Source: Plasmodium relictum (lineage: Eukaryota > Apicomplexa > Aconoidasida > Haemosporida > Plasmodiidae). From it: a DNA stretch of 64,000 nt. The notes below the pieces were generated by a model. The model searched no databases, was not told the DNA's origin, and worked only from the letters and a program-made list of their open reading frames with translations. Positions within the stretch are counted from its first letter, which is position 1. Each line of letters begins with the position of its first letter. A program made the position numbers and the translations under genes. Positions 33,160 to 43,898 of the stretch are shown in pieces. The stretch spans positions 868,001-932,000 of the forward strand of contig NC_041690.1 of NCBI RefSeq assembly GCF_900005765.1. Reading direction: 5' to 3'.

Positions 33160-34009
33160 AAATAAAAAAGAAAATAATAAAAATATATATATACATATTT
33201 TTTGCATGAAATATAGTATATAACATAAAGAATGCGTTTTTAACATAAAAAGACAAATAATACAAAAAAAAAATTTTTAAATGAGCAATAAGTAATAAGG
33301 CACTTTTTTTAAAGAAAAAAAAAAAAAAAAGAAAACTAATAAAAAAAAAAATTTGGGAATTAAATAATTTTCATGGAAATTTTGTAAAATCTCAATAATA
33401 TTTCACAGGAATAAGATGGAATAATATTAGAAGTAAATTTATAAATATTTTAAAAAAATAAAAGTTTTGAGATTGAATACTTAAAATATTTTATATATAC
33501 ATAAAATCTTTTTGTTTTTTTTTAAATATTTTTTTTTTTTTGCATTTATGTCTAAGTTTTTTTTTTTTTTTTTTATTATTTTTACATCACAAAATTATTT
33601 ATAAAAAAAATTTTCAAAAATGCTTTTTTCTGTTGAATAGATAAATATTTTTAAGATAATTGTTATTGGATCTAAATATTAAAACATATTTAGTAAATAA
33701 AATTTTATTTACTTTGAGCTTTAAGGCTTTTTTTTTTTTTTATAATATATTTAGTGAAGTATAAAATTCTTTTGAATTATAATTTTTTTCTTAGAAGTTT
33801 TGAAAAGTAAATTTTCAATTCAGTATTTTCATACTTAAAAAATATTCATATGATATATATAATCTTTAATATATCTAAAAATTGAGAAGTATAAAATACA
33901 TGCATATATAATTTATACAACAATGTGTAAAATTGTCAAATAATTAATATAGGAAACAAGTGAGTAATTTTACATATATTACATTTTAAATAAATATAAA
34001 AAAATTAAC
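33160..34009. other. Convergent spacer, SPP / UPF0235 gene
   Basis: 3' flanks of two convergent genes: A/T homopolymers (33310-33350, 33530-33575, 33729-33741) and no supported ORF. Confidence 0.5.
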
Positions 34010-34744
34010 TTATTCAACATTTTCTGAAATTTTATTATTTAAATCTTCTAATGAAATATTTGAAATCATTAAAACCTAAATTTTAAAAACATTATATAAA
34101 AATATATTATCATACATAATTAAGAAGACATTTTTTTTATTACAAAGTACTATTTATTATTACCTTATCTCTTGATTTCAATCCTGAAACAATAGATATA
34201 TCTCTTTTTTTCAGTTGTACTGAAAATATTTTCGGAAAATAATTTAAGAAATATATATATATATATATATATATAATAAATAAAAAAAATATCATAAATA
34301 GTTATTTTACTTACAAATATCTGAAAAATAATTTATTATTGCTAAATTTGATTGATTATTAATTGGTTGTTCTTGTATGTTTATGTTTAATACTTCTTTG
34401 TCGGAATTAAAATCTGAAATTAAATAACATTGTTATTAAATTATAATAATTTATAATAAATTTTAATAAATAAAAAAATTATTAGACTCTCAATAACACT
34501 CTAATAAATATTACATATAGATGTGCTTTTAGAATTAGGTTTAACACGTAGACTTAATAAAAAACTTTCGTTTTTCTTTTTTATATAATTAGGAAGAATT
34601 TCAGCAATTTTTTTTGCCTGATTATTTAAAAAAAAAGAAATTTAATATGTATACATATTTTTTTTATATTAAAAATTATTGTGCTTATGTGAAGTTTTTC
34701 TAATTTCTTTTTATTTTCACTGTTTTAGATTCTCTTTTCGACAT
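34010..34744 (-). CDS. UPF0235/DUF167 (YggU/C15orf40) family protein, five exons
   Basis: Reconstructed by hand: exons 34744..34721, 34617..34515, 34413..34315, 34219..34164 and 34075..34010, all with GT..AG introns in phase, giving 115 residues. No single exon exceeds 103 bases, so ORF scanning misses it. The family signature is in order: FLLSLRVKPNSKSTSIYF (cf. the family's V-x-P-G/N-S/A-K), then LNINIQEQPINNQSNLAI (cf. A/E-P-P-x-G-x-A-N), then IVSGLKSRDKVLMI (cf. G-x-K-S-R-x-K). The biochemical role of this small alpha/beta family is unknown. Exon 1 (MSKRESKT) is the least certain part because its donor, GTGAAA, is weak. There is no targeting peptide. It sits between SPP and VP1, where P. 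falciparum has a small gene as I recall. Confidence 0.8.
34251..34275. repeat. TA microsatellite inside an intron
   Basis: About 12 TA units within intron 3 of the UPF0235 gene (34220..34314). Confidence 0.7.
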
Positions 34745-36311
34745 TTTTGTTCCTATATGTTTTAACAAAAAAACCATCTTATTCATGTATATATACTTAT
34801 ATATATATATATATATATATACTTATGAATTAAATATTCTTTACAATTTTAAAAATAAGAAATCTTCTACAATTGTATACATAATTGTATTATGTAAATT
34901 TTTTAAAAAACTAAATATGAATTTATTTGGTTTATATTCTTTAAATAAAATAAAGAATATTTTATATTTTTAATATAATTATCTATTTAAAAATAAAAAA
35001 AAGAAAAATAATCAGAGATTATTATTTACAATTAAATTTATTAGTTTATATATATATATATATCTATATTTAGAAAAATCCCTGAAGAATAAATGAAAAA
35101 TAAATGAAAAATGAATTATACATAGGAATTTTTATTATTAATTATGTAATAAAATTTAAGATATTTTTATATTTTTTTTTATCAACGATTAAACAAAATA
35201 TTATACAATTATTCTGTAATTTCAGTTACAGAAATATATAATTCGCAATAAATGAACACAATTTAATGTTTGAGAAACTAACACAATTTTTTTTATATCT
35301 AAAAAATTTACATATTTTAAGAAAGTTCTTATAAATAAATTATCCTTATTTTATTTTTTTTTTAATTTTAAATAGCAATTAAAAGGAATATTTTGAGGAA
35401 TATTAATATATTTTTTATATTTTTTTTATATTAATGAAAGAAAATACTAATTTTCACTATCTTATTAATAATTACCTATTAACAGATTGTTTTTTATATT
35501 AAAGTATATTTAATTATATAAACTATTTTAGCATTCTCTTAATATTTAATCTTTGTTCCTTTAATAGTGATTATATATTCAATAAATATATCTTCTACTA
35601 AAAAAAAGATAATGCAAATAAATTAATATATTTTTTTTCTTCGGTATTATTTTATTATTTTTAATTTATTTCTACCTATATAAATATTTGGTTTTTTTTA
35701 AATATCATCTCGTATTTTTATTATTTTTTATATTTTTGAGTATTAAAAAAAAAAAAAATTAAGTATTATAAAACAGTTATATGGTTTAACTCTTTTATAA
35801 ACTTTAATATTTTAAAAATATAAAATTTTTAAAATAAGCTTTTATAATGAATTTTTTTAATAAAGAATTTATTAGGAAAGGTAAACTTTTATTAAAATAA
35901 AATATATTTTTTATGTTTCACTTCGTAATTGTTTTTTTGAATATTTAAAAAAAAAATTTTTAATTAAAAGGTGAATATTTTAATCTACATTTTTTTCTTT
36001 AAATTAAAAGAAAATTTAAAGCGTTGTCACAGCCTTTTTATATAATTTTTTTTATTTAAATATAGTTTTTTATTTAATTTTTCATATTTTTTTTTAACAT
36101 ATAAACTACTATATTTATTATTTGCTTTAACAGAAATCTTGAGTATATTCTTTTATCAACAAAAAAAAAATAAATACTGTTACATTTAATATTATTATTT
36201 CTTATTTACTCAAATTAAGAATTATTTTAATATAATTTATTACTTTTCTGCATAACATTTTATTTCACGAAAATTTTAACCTTTTTTTTTTATATATATT
36301 GATATACCTAG
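34745..36311. other. Divergent promoter region upstream of VP1
   Basis: 1.6 kb AT-rich spacer between the UPF0235 gene and VP1. The plus-strand frame near 34785-34973 is a TA repeat read as protein. No gene is supported. Confidence 0.55.
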
Positions 36312-38468
36312 ATGAGTATTTGCTACATTTTGTTATTTATTCCTCCTATTATTGGATTAATATTTTCTCTATTAGAATTTGTATGGGTAAGTAAAATAAA
36401 TATAAATGGCCCAGAGGATAAAGTTAATAATATAGAAGATGGATTAACACAAATAGATAAAATGAAAGAAATAGCATCTTATATTGCTGAAGGAGCAAAT
36501 GCTTTCTTAAAAAAAGAATACCAATATTTAACTGTTTTTATTATAGTATTTTCTATAGTATTAGTATTTTTTGTTAACTATTATACAGCATTGAGTTTTA
36601 TTCTTGGTTGCTTAACATCTATTTTATGCGGTTATATAGGAATGAAAATAGCCGTTTATGGAAATGTAAGAACTACTAATGAAACATGGAAAAGTTTAGA
36701 TAAAGGATATAAAGTTACTATAAATGCTGGAACTGTTATGGGTTTCTCTTTAGTTTCTTTGAGTATGATTGCTTTAGGTTTATTAATATATATCTATAAA
36801 ACTTTTGTTTTTAATGAATATTTCTTAGAATCTTCTATATATAAAATGATTGCTGGATTTGGACTTGGTGGTTCTTCCATTGCTCTATTTTCTAGAGTTG
36901 GAGGAGGAATATATACCAAAGCTGCTGATGTAGGTGCTGATTTGTCAGGAAAAAACGAATATGGAATTCCGGAAGATGATATAAGGAATCCTGCATGTAT
37001 AGCAGATAATGTAGGAGATAATGTTGGTGACATGGCTGGAATGGGAGCAGATTTATTTGGGTCATTAGCAGAAAGTTTGTGTGCAGCATTAGTTATTGGA
37101 TCTTCCGTACTAAGTTTAACAGATAAAAGTACTTCCGATATATTTTCATGCGTTATGTTTCCTTTATTATTCATAAGTTATAGCATTATTGTTGGTATAA
37201 TAACTTTTTATATAGTAACCTTAACTGTTAAAATTAAAAGTAAAAGTGATGTAGAAAGATCTTTAAAATATTTACTATTTTTATCGACACTATTACAGAC
37301 CCTTGTAATAATCGTAATAGGATATATTTTTATCCCAAGTACTGTACTATATAATGAAATGAGAGAAATTGAAAAATGGAAAATTATATTCCCAGCATTA
37401 GTTGGTTTATGGTCAGGTCTAATAATTGGATTTACAACTGAATTTTATACATCCTATTCATTTAGTCCAGTTCGAGAAGTAGCAAATACACAAAAAGTTT
37501 CAGCAGCAACAGGAATTATATATGGTTTGTCATTGGGTTATAAAAGTACATTAATACCAATAATATGCTTAAGTTGTACTCTTGGTATTTCATATTCTTT
37601 TTGTGATATATACGGAATAGCTCTAGCAGCTGTTGGAATGTTAAGTACATTATGCATATGTTTAACTATTGATGCATATGGTCCTATATCTGATAATGCT
37701 GGTGGAATAGCTGAAATGTCTGGTTTACCTTCAGAAGTCAGAGAAAGAACAGATATCCTTGATGCAGCAGGAAATACAACAGCTGCTATTGGTAAAGGAT
37801 TTGCTATTGGCTCTGCTGCTTTAGTTGCTTTTGCATTATTTGGTGCATATTCCAAGAGTGCAAATTTAGAACATGTTAATATATTAAATCCATGGGTTAT
37901 TATTGGATTACTTATTGGTGCAATGTTACCTTATTTATTTTCCTCTATGACAATGAAATCAGTAGCTATAGCTGCTAATAGCGTTTTAAATGAATGTTTA
38001 GAACAGTTTCCATTAATAATGTCTGAAAAGCAAAAACCAGACTATGAAAAATGTATAAAAATATCAACAGATGCATCATTAAGACAAATGATTATTCCTG
38101 GTTTGATTTCTGTATTTTCTCCTTTATTCATTGGTGTCTTAATGGGAAAGTATGCAACTGCTGGATTATTAATAGGAGTTATCTTATCTGGTGTTCAATT
38201 AGCCTTTTCATCAACTAATTCAGGTGGTGCATGGGATAATGCAAAAAAATATATTGAATCAGGTGCTTTAGGAACAGAGCACAGCAAAGGATCTAATGCA
38301 CATAAAAATTCCGTTATTGGAGATACTGTTGGAGATCCATTAAAGGATACATCAGGACCTTCTTTAAATATTTTAATTAAATTGTCAGCTATAACATCAC
38401 TTGTTTTTGCTAATTTTATTTCAAATGTTTTTACCTCAAATACTGGTGGACCAATTTGGTTAAAATAA
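36312..38468 (+). CDS. VP1: Vacuolar-type H+-pumping pyrophosphatase, type I (K+-dependent)
   Basis: A single-exon protein of 718 residues with ~15-16 membrane segments. Pyrophosphate- and Mg-binding loops are clear: DVGADLSGKNEYGIPEDD at ~206-223, NPACIADNVGDNVGDMAGMG just after it, and the third acidic loop GDTVGDPLKDTSGPSLN near the C-terminus. The motif GNTTAAIGKG (~487-496) has Ala at 491, where K+-independent type II enzymes have Lys, so this is the K+-dependent class, as known for Plasmodium VP1. The enzyme couples PPi hydrolysis to proton pumping at the parasite plasma membrane, acidocalcisomes or digestive vacuole, saving ATP. Codon use is noticeably less AT-extreme than its neighbours, as expected for a highly conserved membrane enzyme. 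Antisense frames within it are shadows. Confidence 0.97.
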   Translation: MSICYILLFIPPIIGLIFSLLEFVWVSKININGPEDKVNNIEDGLTQIDKMKEIASYIAEGANAFLKKEYQYLTVFIIVFSIVLVFFVNYYTALSFILGCLTSILCGYIGMKIAVYGNVRTTNETWKSLDKGYKVTINAGTVMGFSLVSLSMIALGLLIYIYKTFVFNEYFLESSIYKMIAGFGLGGSSIALFSRVGGGIYTKAADVGADLSGKNEYGIPEDDIRNPACIADNVGDNVGDMAGMGADLFGSLAESLCAALVIGSSVLSLTDKSTSDIFSCVMFPLLFISYSIIVGIITFYIVTLTVKIKSKSDVERSLKYLLFLSTLLQTLVIIVIGYIFIPSTVLYNEMREIEKWKIIFPALVGLWSGLIIGFTTEFYTSYSFSPVREVANTQKVSAATGIIYGLSLGYKSTLIPIICLSCTLGISYSFCDIYGIALAAVGMLSTLCICLTIDAYGPISDNAGGIAEMSGLPSEVRERTDILDAAGNTTAAIGKGFAIGSAALVAFALFGAYSKSANLEHVNILNPWVIIGLLIGAMLPYLFSSMTMKSVAIAANSVLNECLEQFPLIMSEKQKPDYEKCIKISTDASLRQMIIPGLISVFSPLFIGVLMGKYATAGLLIGVILSGVQLAFSSTNSGGAWDNAKKYIESGALGTEHSKGSNAHKNSVIGDTVGDPLKDTSGPSLNILIKLSAITSLVFANFISNVFTSNTGGPIWLK

Positions 38469-39802
38469 AGCTAAAATAATAGAAGAAAAAAAAAATTAAA
38501 TTCCGTACATTATGTGTTATGTCTTTAATTAATTTTATCAAGTTTGAGTTATTAACAAATATTACTAAAAAAAGAACAAGATATGCTTTTTAAAATTAAA
38601 TGTTCACAAAACACACAAAAAAAAAAAAAAAAATAGAATAAGCATATACATTAAGATATTTCAAATATTGATACTATTAAAAAAGGCACATGTTTCCGTA
38701 TTAACTTTTTAAAATGAAAAAAATAACTCCAGAAAATATATTTTTTTTATTTAAAAATACTTGCATATTTTTTGAAGAATATGAAGAAAATAACAAGCTT
38801 TTTTTTTTGAATTGACGAAAAAAAAGGAAATAAGGTGTGTATACACTCATTACAGTGATGTTATATGAGCATTATTCCATATATATTATTTTTTATTATA
38901 TACATTTTGATTTTTCTTTTTCTTTTTATTTTAAATATAATTTTATTTTATTGATTAAAATTTTAAGATTTCCCTTATATAATCTTCCTTCTATTTAATA
39001 TAAAACTTTGTTATAAAAGTGATATTTATTACGAAAATTTAATTTTTTTTTTACTTTTAATTTATTCCATGGATGGAATATAACTTTGCTATATATGACA
39101 CACTAAAAAACATTTTTTAAATTATCTAATGAAATATAAGGTAATATTATATAAACATGTTATAAAAGAAAAAAGTACTGTTGCATAGTCCAATTCACTA
39201 AAAAGAGAAAAGTCTTTAATAATTTCTTATGAACATTTTTTGAATATCTTGACATATTTTACTAATTATAAAAATTCCATTTTTTATATAAATTGTACAT
39301 AAAAAAGTATTTACATACCTTACATATCTATTCGTTAAACGTAGAATCACTAACTTCTTTTTTATCATTTCCTTCATACAATTTTTTATAGTTGGATTTT
39401 CAATGTTCTATATAACCTTGTATATTATATAAATTAATGAATTTGTTATTAGAATAATGAAACTAAGTATAAATCTATGTAATTTTCTTCTAAGATTTTA
39501 TAGAAAAGGCAAATGGATACAAATACATATATATATATATATATATGTAAACAAAAATTTATAAAGAATATTAAATATAATACTAGATAAAAAAATACTT
39601 TATATTTTGAAAATGTTTATAATTTTTCATATGAATAAAACAATGTAATAGAGATATTTATAGTTTTTTAATATTGTTATTTTTTTAACTAAAAATGAAG
39701 CTTCTAATGTACAATTCTGTTTTTTTCAAAAAAATTAATATAAATTTTAAATTATACACCTTTATAAAATATAATAACATAAAATAAAAGCATTTATGTT
39801 AT
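38469..39802. other. Gene-poor spacer downstream of VP1
   Basis: 1.3 kb. It includes a 33-codon ATG frame at 38714-38815, a less AT-rich patch with the palindrome GTGTATACAC at 38837-38846, and a further mixed-composition patch at ~39180-39440. None of these amounts to a gene I can support. A 3' UTR or an uncharacterised RNA is possible. Confidence 0.45.
38837..38846. repeat. Palindrome GTGTATACAC in a compositional island
   Basis: A perfect 10-bp palindrome within ~50 bases of markedly lower AT (38833-38880). CTCAT (38846-38850) can pair with ATGAG (38865-38869), so the island could fold. Confidence 0.5.
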
Positions 39803-39970
39803 TTACTTTTTTTTTAAAATATGAATATATTTAATTTTATATAAAAAGAATAAAAAATGAAATAGAATAAATGTAAAAGCAAAATGTGTTATCACGATAA
39901 TATTTATAAAAAGTAAAGATATAATAGACTTTTTAGTATCTTTTAGAAAAGGTTCAAGATCTGCACTCAT
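39803..39970 (-). CDS. Possible small membrane protein (doubtful)
   Basis: An ATG frame of 55 residues: a polar start MSADLEPFLKDTKKS, then a ~30-residue hydrophobic segment, then a basic end (YKIKYIHILKKK). The same frame is open upstream to the stop at 40138..40136, about 110 codons in all and without an opposing gene, adding another hydrophobic stretch (SYIFFLFYYVFSLLIEVI). The upstream part has no ATG and would need an unseen first exon. The stop sits at AA|GTAAAT, a good splice donor, so the frame may continue into another exon that I could not find. The family is unknown. It may be a real tail-anchored or hairpin protein, an internal exon, or noise. Confidence 0.3.
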   Translation of the reverse strand: MSADLEPFLKDTKKSIISLLFINIIVITHFAFTFILFHFLFFLYKIKYIHILKKK

Positions 39971-40138
39971 AACCAAAAATATTTTAATAATTAAACTATC
40001 AATGACTTCGATTAATAAAGAAAAAACATAGTAAAAGAGAAAGAATATATAAGATTTGCCACTTAGAAATGAAAAAAAGTTATGCAAAAATATATTGTGT
40101 GTTTTTTTTTTTTGAATGTTTATTAAATAAATATACTA

Positions 40139-41844
40139 TTATCGTGCTACACCAGTAATAGAACTTTCGTTTTTTTTATCTCAATTCCTTTAATTTTTAT
40201 TTTATTTTATTTTTTTTTCATTTCTTTAGTATTATTTATTTATTTTCAAATAATAATATTAAATATACTCTATCTATTTTTAAAAATACACATTCACAAA
40301 TTGAGAAAGAATTCAAAATAACGTTAATAATGAATAAATAAAAAGGAGATATTTTTTAATTTAAAATAATCATAAAAAATATTTCTATTATATTCTATAA
40401 ATAAAGATGACTAGGCACATTAGATTAAACTAAAAATATTAAATGTTAAAAATTAAAGTAGTTTTTTATTTTTACATAAAAAATAGAAATACATAATTAA
40501 TGTTCAATTTTCTTGTAAATATTGATATAAATATGTGAATAACAAATTGACATATCCTTAAATGTTAAAAAAAAAAATAAATTAAAAAATAAAAAAAAAT
40601 AAACTTGCTATTAAGTATAAAAAGAAAAGTAACATTCAAATATGTCTCTGTTTAAATTTTTTTGATATTAATTTAAAAAAAAAAATAAAATAATATTTAT
40701 TGTTGTCTTCCAAATAATTAATTATAGAAAAATATATATATAATGTTCATAAATATAATTATTCATGATCTTAAATCAGTGTTTATTATTTTTGCAAACT
40801 CTAAGTTTTATACAAAACTTTATTTTAATCAACTTAATTTTTTTCATTTTTTTTTAAATGTATTATAAAAATAACAGCAGTAAAGTAAAAACACATGTAA
40901 ATTTTTTTTTTTTGTAATTTGTTAATTTTTTTTTATTTTATTTTTTTTTTTTATATATGCATATTAATATTTTTATAAATATTTAATTCTTATTTTACTC
41001 TTTTCCTTTTCCTTTTTCTTTTCCTTTTCCTTTTCTATTTCTTTTTCTTTTCTATTTCTTTTTCTTTTCTATTTCCTTTTCTTTTTCCTTTTTATATTAT
41101 TTCTTAATGCTTTATATTTTTGTTTTGTTTATGTTTGCAGTGTAATGTTTTATTCCTTCAAAGAATTTTTTTCTTTTTTTTTTTTTTTTTTTTTTATGTT
41201 TCAAATTTTATGCTAAAAAAGTTAAAATTTTTTGATATTTATACAAGTTATCAGAGTTGAATTAAACTAATATTATTTGACTTCTCTATTTTTATACATT
41301 TTATTTTTTTTATTTTTTTTTTACATGAAATATTTAATTCATAGTATTCCTCATAAAAGTTCCTTTAAATATTTTATTTGCTTTTATGAAATTTAAAAAA
41401 TAAAAAATAAATATATATTTTAAATATATTAAATTATTAAGCAAATAAACACATTTAAATTTTGAATTCTAATTTGATTTTTTTTTTTTCTTTTTATATA
41501 TGTTCCATATGAATATTATATATATATATTTATTAAGTATAATTATTTAAAATAAAATATTCACTATATGTAAATATATAATACTGCTGAATACTATGCA
41601 CATTAATGAATATATATGCATATAAATATATAAGGCAATATATATTTTTATTTTCGTAATTGTTATTTTTTAAGATAAATTTAAACCTGATTTGATTTAT
41701 ACTTAAATTTTTTTATATTTTTGTTATCATTTTATTCATTTAATAACACTCTTCTTTCTCTATCTCCTTTTTTTTTGGTGGATATAAAATAAAACATTTT
41801 ATAAATATATAAAAAAAATATGTATAAATTAAAATGTTATAAAA
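40139..41844. other. Promoter region of the armadillo gene
   Basis: 1.7 kb of AT-rich sequence with a CT-rich tandem array at 41001-41081, long T tracts and no supported ORF. Confidence 0.5.
41001..41081. repeat. Pyrimidine tandem arrays: TTTTCC hexamer, then a 17-bp unit x3
   Basis: About five TTTTCC-like hexamers (41001-41030) run into three copies of a 17-bp unit (41031-41047, 41048-41064 and 41065-41081, the last with one T-to-C change). The coding-sense strand is pyrimidine-only apart from one A per unit. It lies ~760 bases upstream of the armadillo gene. Confidence 0.8.
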
Positions 41845-43858
41845 ATGGATAATCCAAATTTTACTAATTCTTCTGTTAATATGTCCTATTTTTTAAACAA
41901 TAATAATAATATAAATTTAGATAAAAATATGAATAATACAAATATGCTAACTAGTAATAATTGCACTTTTATGAATAATGTAGATGGACAAAACAATGAA
42001 AGTTTTAATCATTTAAATAAAAATGAGGAATCTATTGATATATTAGTTAATCAGATGGAAAATTCATTTTCAATAAGCACAAATATTCTAAAAAATGTTA
42101 GTAATTTACTTGAAAGTACAAAAATTGATGATAAGATAAAGGGAATTAGATTGGTATATGCATCTTTACATTTTAAATACAAAAATAATATTGACTATAA
42201 AAAAAATTTATTAAATAGAGGCTGCGTAATGCTAAGCACACAGGAGAAGAATGAAAATGAACAATTCGAAACAGAAGGCAATAATAATGAACAAAACAAT
42301 TATAATAATTTTTTTCCTAATAATTATAATGATAATGTAACAATATTTTCAAATAAAAATGAAGATAGAAATGGACTAAATTATAATATGATAAATAATT
42401 ATTCAGTAAATAATCAAATAAATTTAAAAGTTCTAAATTCTATGATATTTGCGAATTATAAAAGCATATCAAATGTTGATGAATATTTTGATTTATTAGA
42501 TAAGTGTCTTACCAGGGAAAGTATTATTGATATAAATCTAAGTGACATATTTGAAATGAATATTATCAATTTAATAAAATCTTTACTATATAATTACATT
42601 TTTCATAATGATGAAATTATAGTTGAAGCTTTAACTTTATTAATAATTATTTTTGGATGTTGTGGTACTAGTGAAAAAATTAAACAGGAAGTTGTGGATG
42701 AATTATATACATGTACTGTATACATGTTAAAAAATATTTGTCAGAAATCGTGTGATAAGGTCTACACACCCTTAATTATACAGTTGATAATAGCATTATT
42801 AAGAACAGTAATGATATATGATATAACAAAATTAAAGAACGATCTGATAGATAATAAAGGAGTAGTTGAAATATTGTTAACATCAATAGAAAATGTTCCT
42901 AATTTAAATGGAGTTCGAGTGTGCTATACGTTAGTTGTATATGGATTGAAAATGTTTTATGTATCAACTTGTCAAATATATGAAAAGTCATTTTTAAGGG
43001 AACTTGAAATAATTACTAATTATTTATCAACATGCATAAAAATGAACGATGAGAAAGTTTTATTTTTAACGAGTTCAACATGTATAACTATATGTGAAAA
43101 TCAAATCGGAATAGATGTCTTACTGAAAACAGATATACTGCATAATGCTGTAATATTATGTGAGTCTTCTAACCCTGACTTAGCGTTTGAAGCATTATCA
43201 ATTATATCGAAAATAGCATATGCTGCCAATCATCAACAAATTTGTATACTTATATCTTGTAATGTTATAAAGGCCTTGAAAAAAATTTTAAATAATTCAA
43301 AAATAAAACCAGGAGCAAGAGCAAGAGCTTGCAATGCTTTAGGAAATATTGGTTGCGAAACAGCATCTGAAGTAGAATTGTTAATAAAAAATGATGTGTT
43401 TCCATTATTAGTCGACATTTTTCAAACAGATAATGATTTTAATACAAAAATTGAAGCTGCATATGCTGTATGTGCATGCTTATCAAAAGCCAATCAAAAA
43501 CAAGTTGGCTACATTATTTCATGTACGGCTACTACAAATCGATTGGGTCAGAATATTTGTATGCAATTAATAGCAGATATGTTAGAATTAGTTAGTGAAT
43601 CAGATCCAATGAATAATGGGAGTGTTAAACTATGCAAAAGTATTTTAAGAGGTTTAGAAAATATTCTAGATAAAGGAGATGATGAAACAAGAGATTTATC
43701 GCTATGGGAAAACCCATACGTCTTTATGTTTAAAGAAGTACAAGGGGATATTAAACTTTTGCAAATGCAATTTTTTCCTGAATATTATGTAGTTAATAAA
43801 ACATATGATATACTAGCTAAATATTTTTCCTTAACTTCTACATGGAATAATAGAAAAT

Positions 43859-43860
<2 letters not shown>
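41845..43860 (+). CDS. Armadillo-repeat protein, importin-alpha-like fold
   Basis: A single-exon protein of 671 residues. The first ~210 residues are Asn-rich and disordered. From ~230 to the end it is a helical solenoid with recognisable armadillo repeats: PNLNGVRVCYTLVVYGLKMF, NPDLAFEALSIISKIAYAAN, KPGARARACNALGNIGCETA and TKIEAAYAVCACLSKANQKQ. The repeat ending in GQNICMQLIADMLELV...ILRGLENILDKGDD resembles the last ARM repeats of importin-alpha, but no N-terminal importin-beta-binding Arg/Lys segment is present, so it is not the canonical nuclear import adaptor. ARM solenoids are protein-binding scaffolds; the partner is unknown. Confidence is high for the fold and low for the function. 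Confidence 0.75.

Positions 43861-43898
<38 letters not shown>

Noticed and set aside
34785-34973. Small plus-strand ORF starting in a TA repeat
   Set aside because: The first third is Tyr-Ile from TA units and nothing else supports it.
36794-37855. Antisense ORFs within VP1
   Set aside because: Shadows of the conserved, lower-AT VP1 coding sequence; no independent start or family match.
39328-39399. Frame ending GNDKKEVSDSTFNE on the minus strand
   Set aside because: Short, interrupted by an upstream TGA, and no convincing splice acceptor joins it to another exon; kept only as part of a compositional finding.
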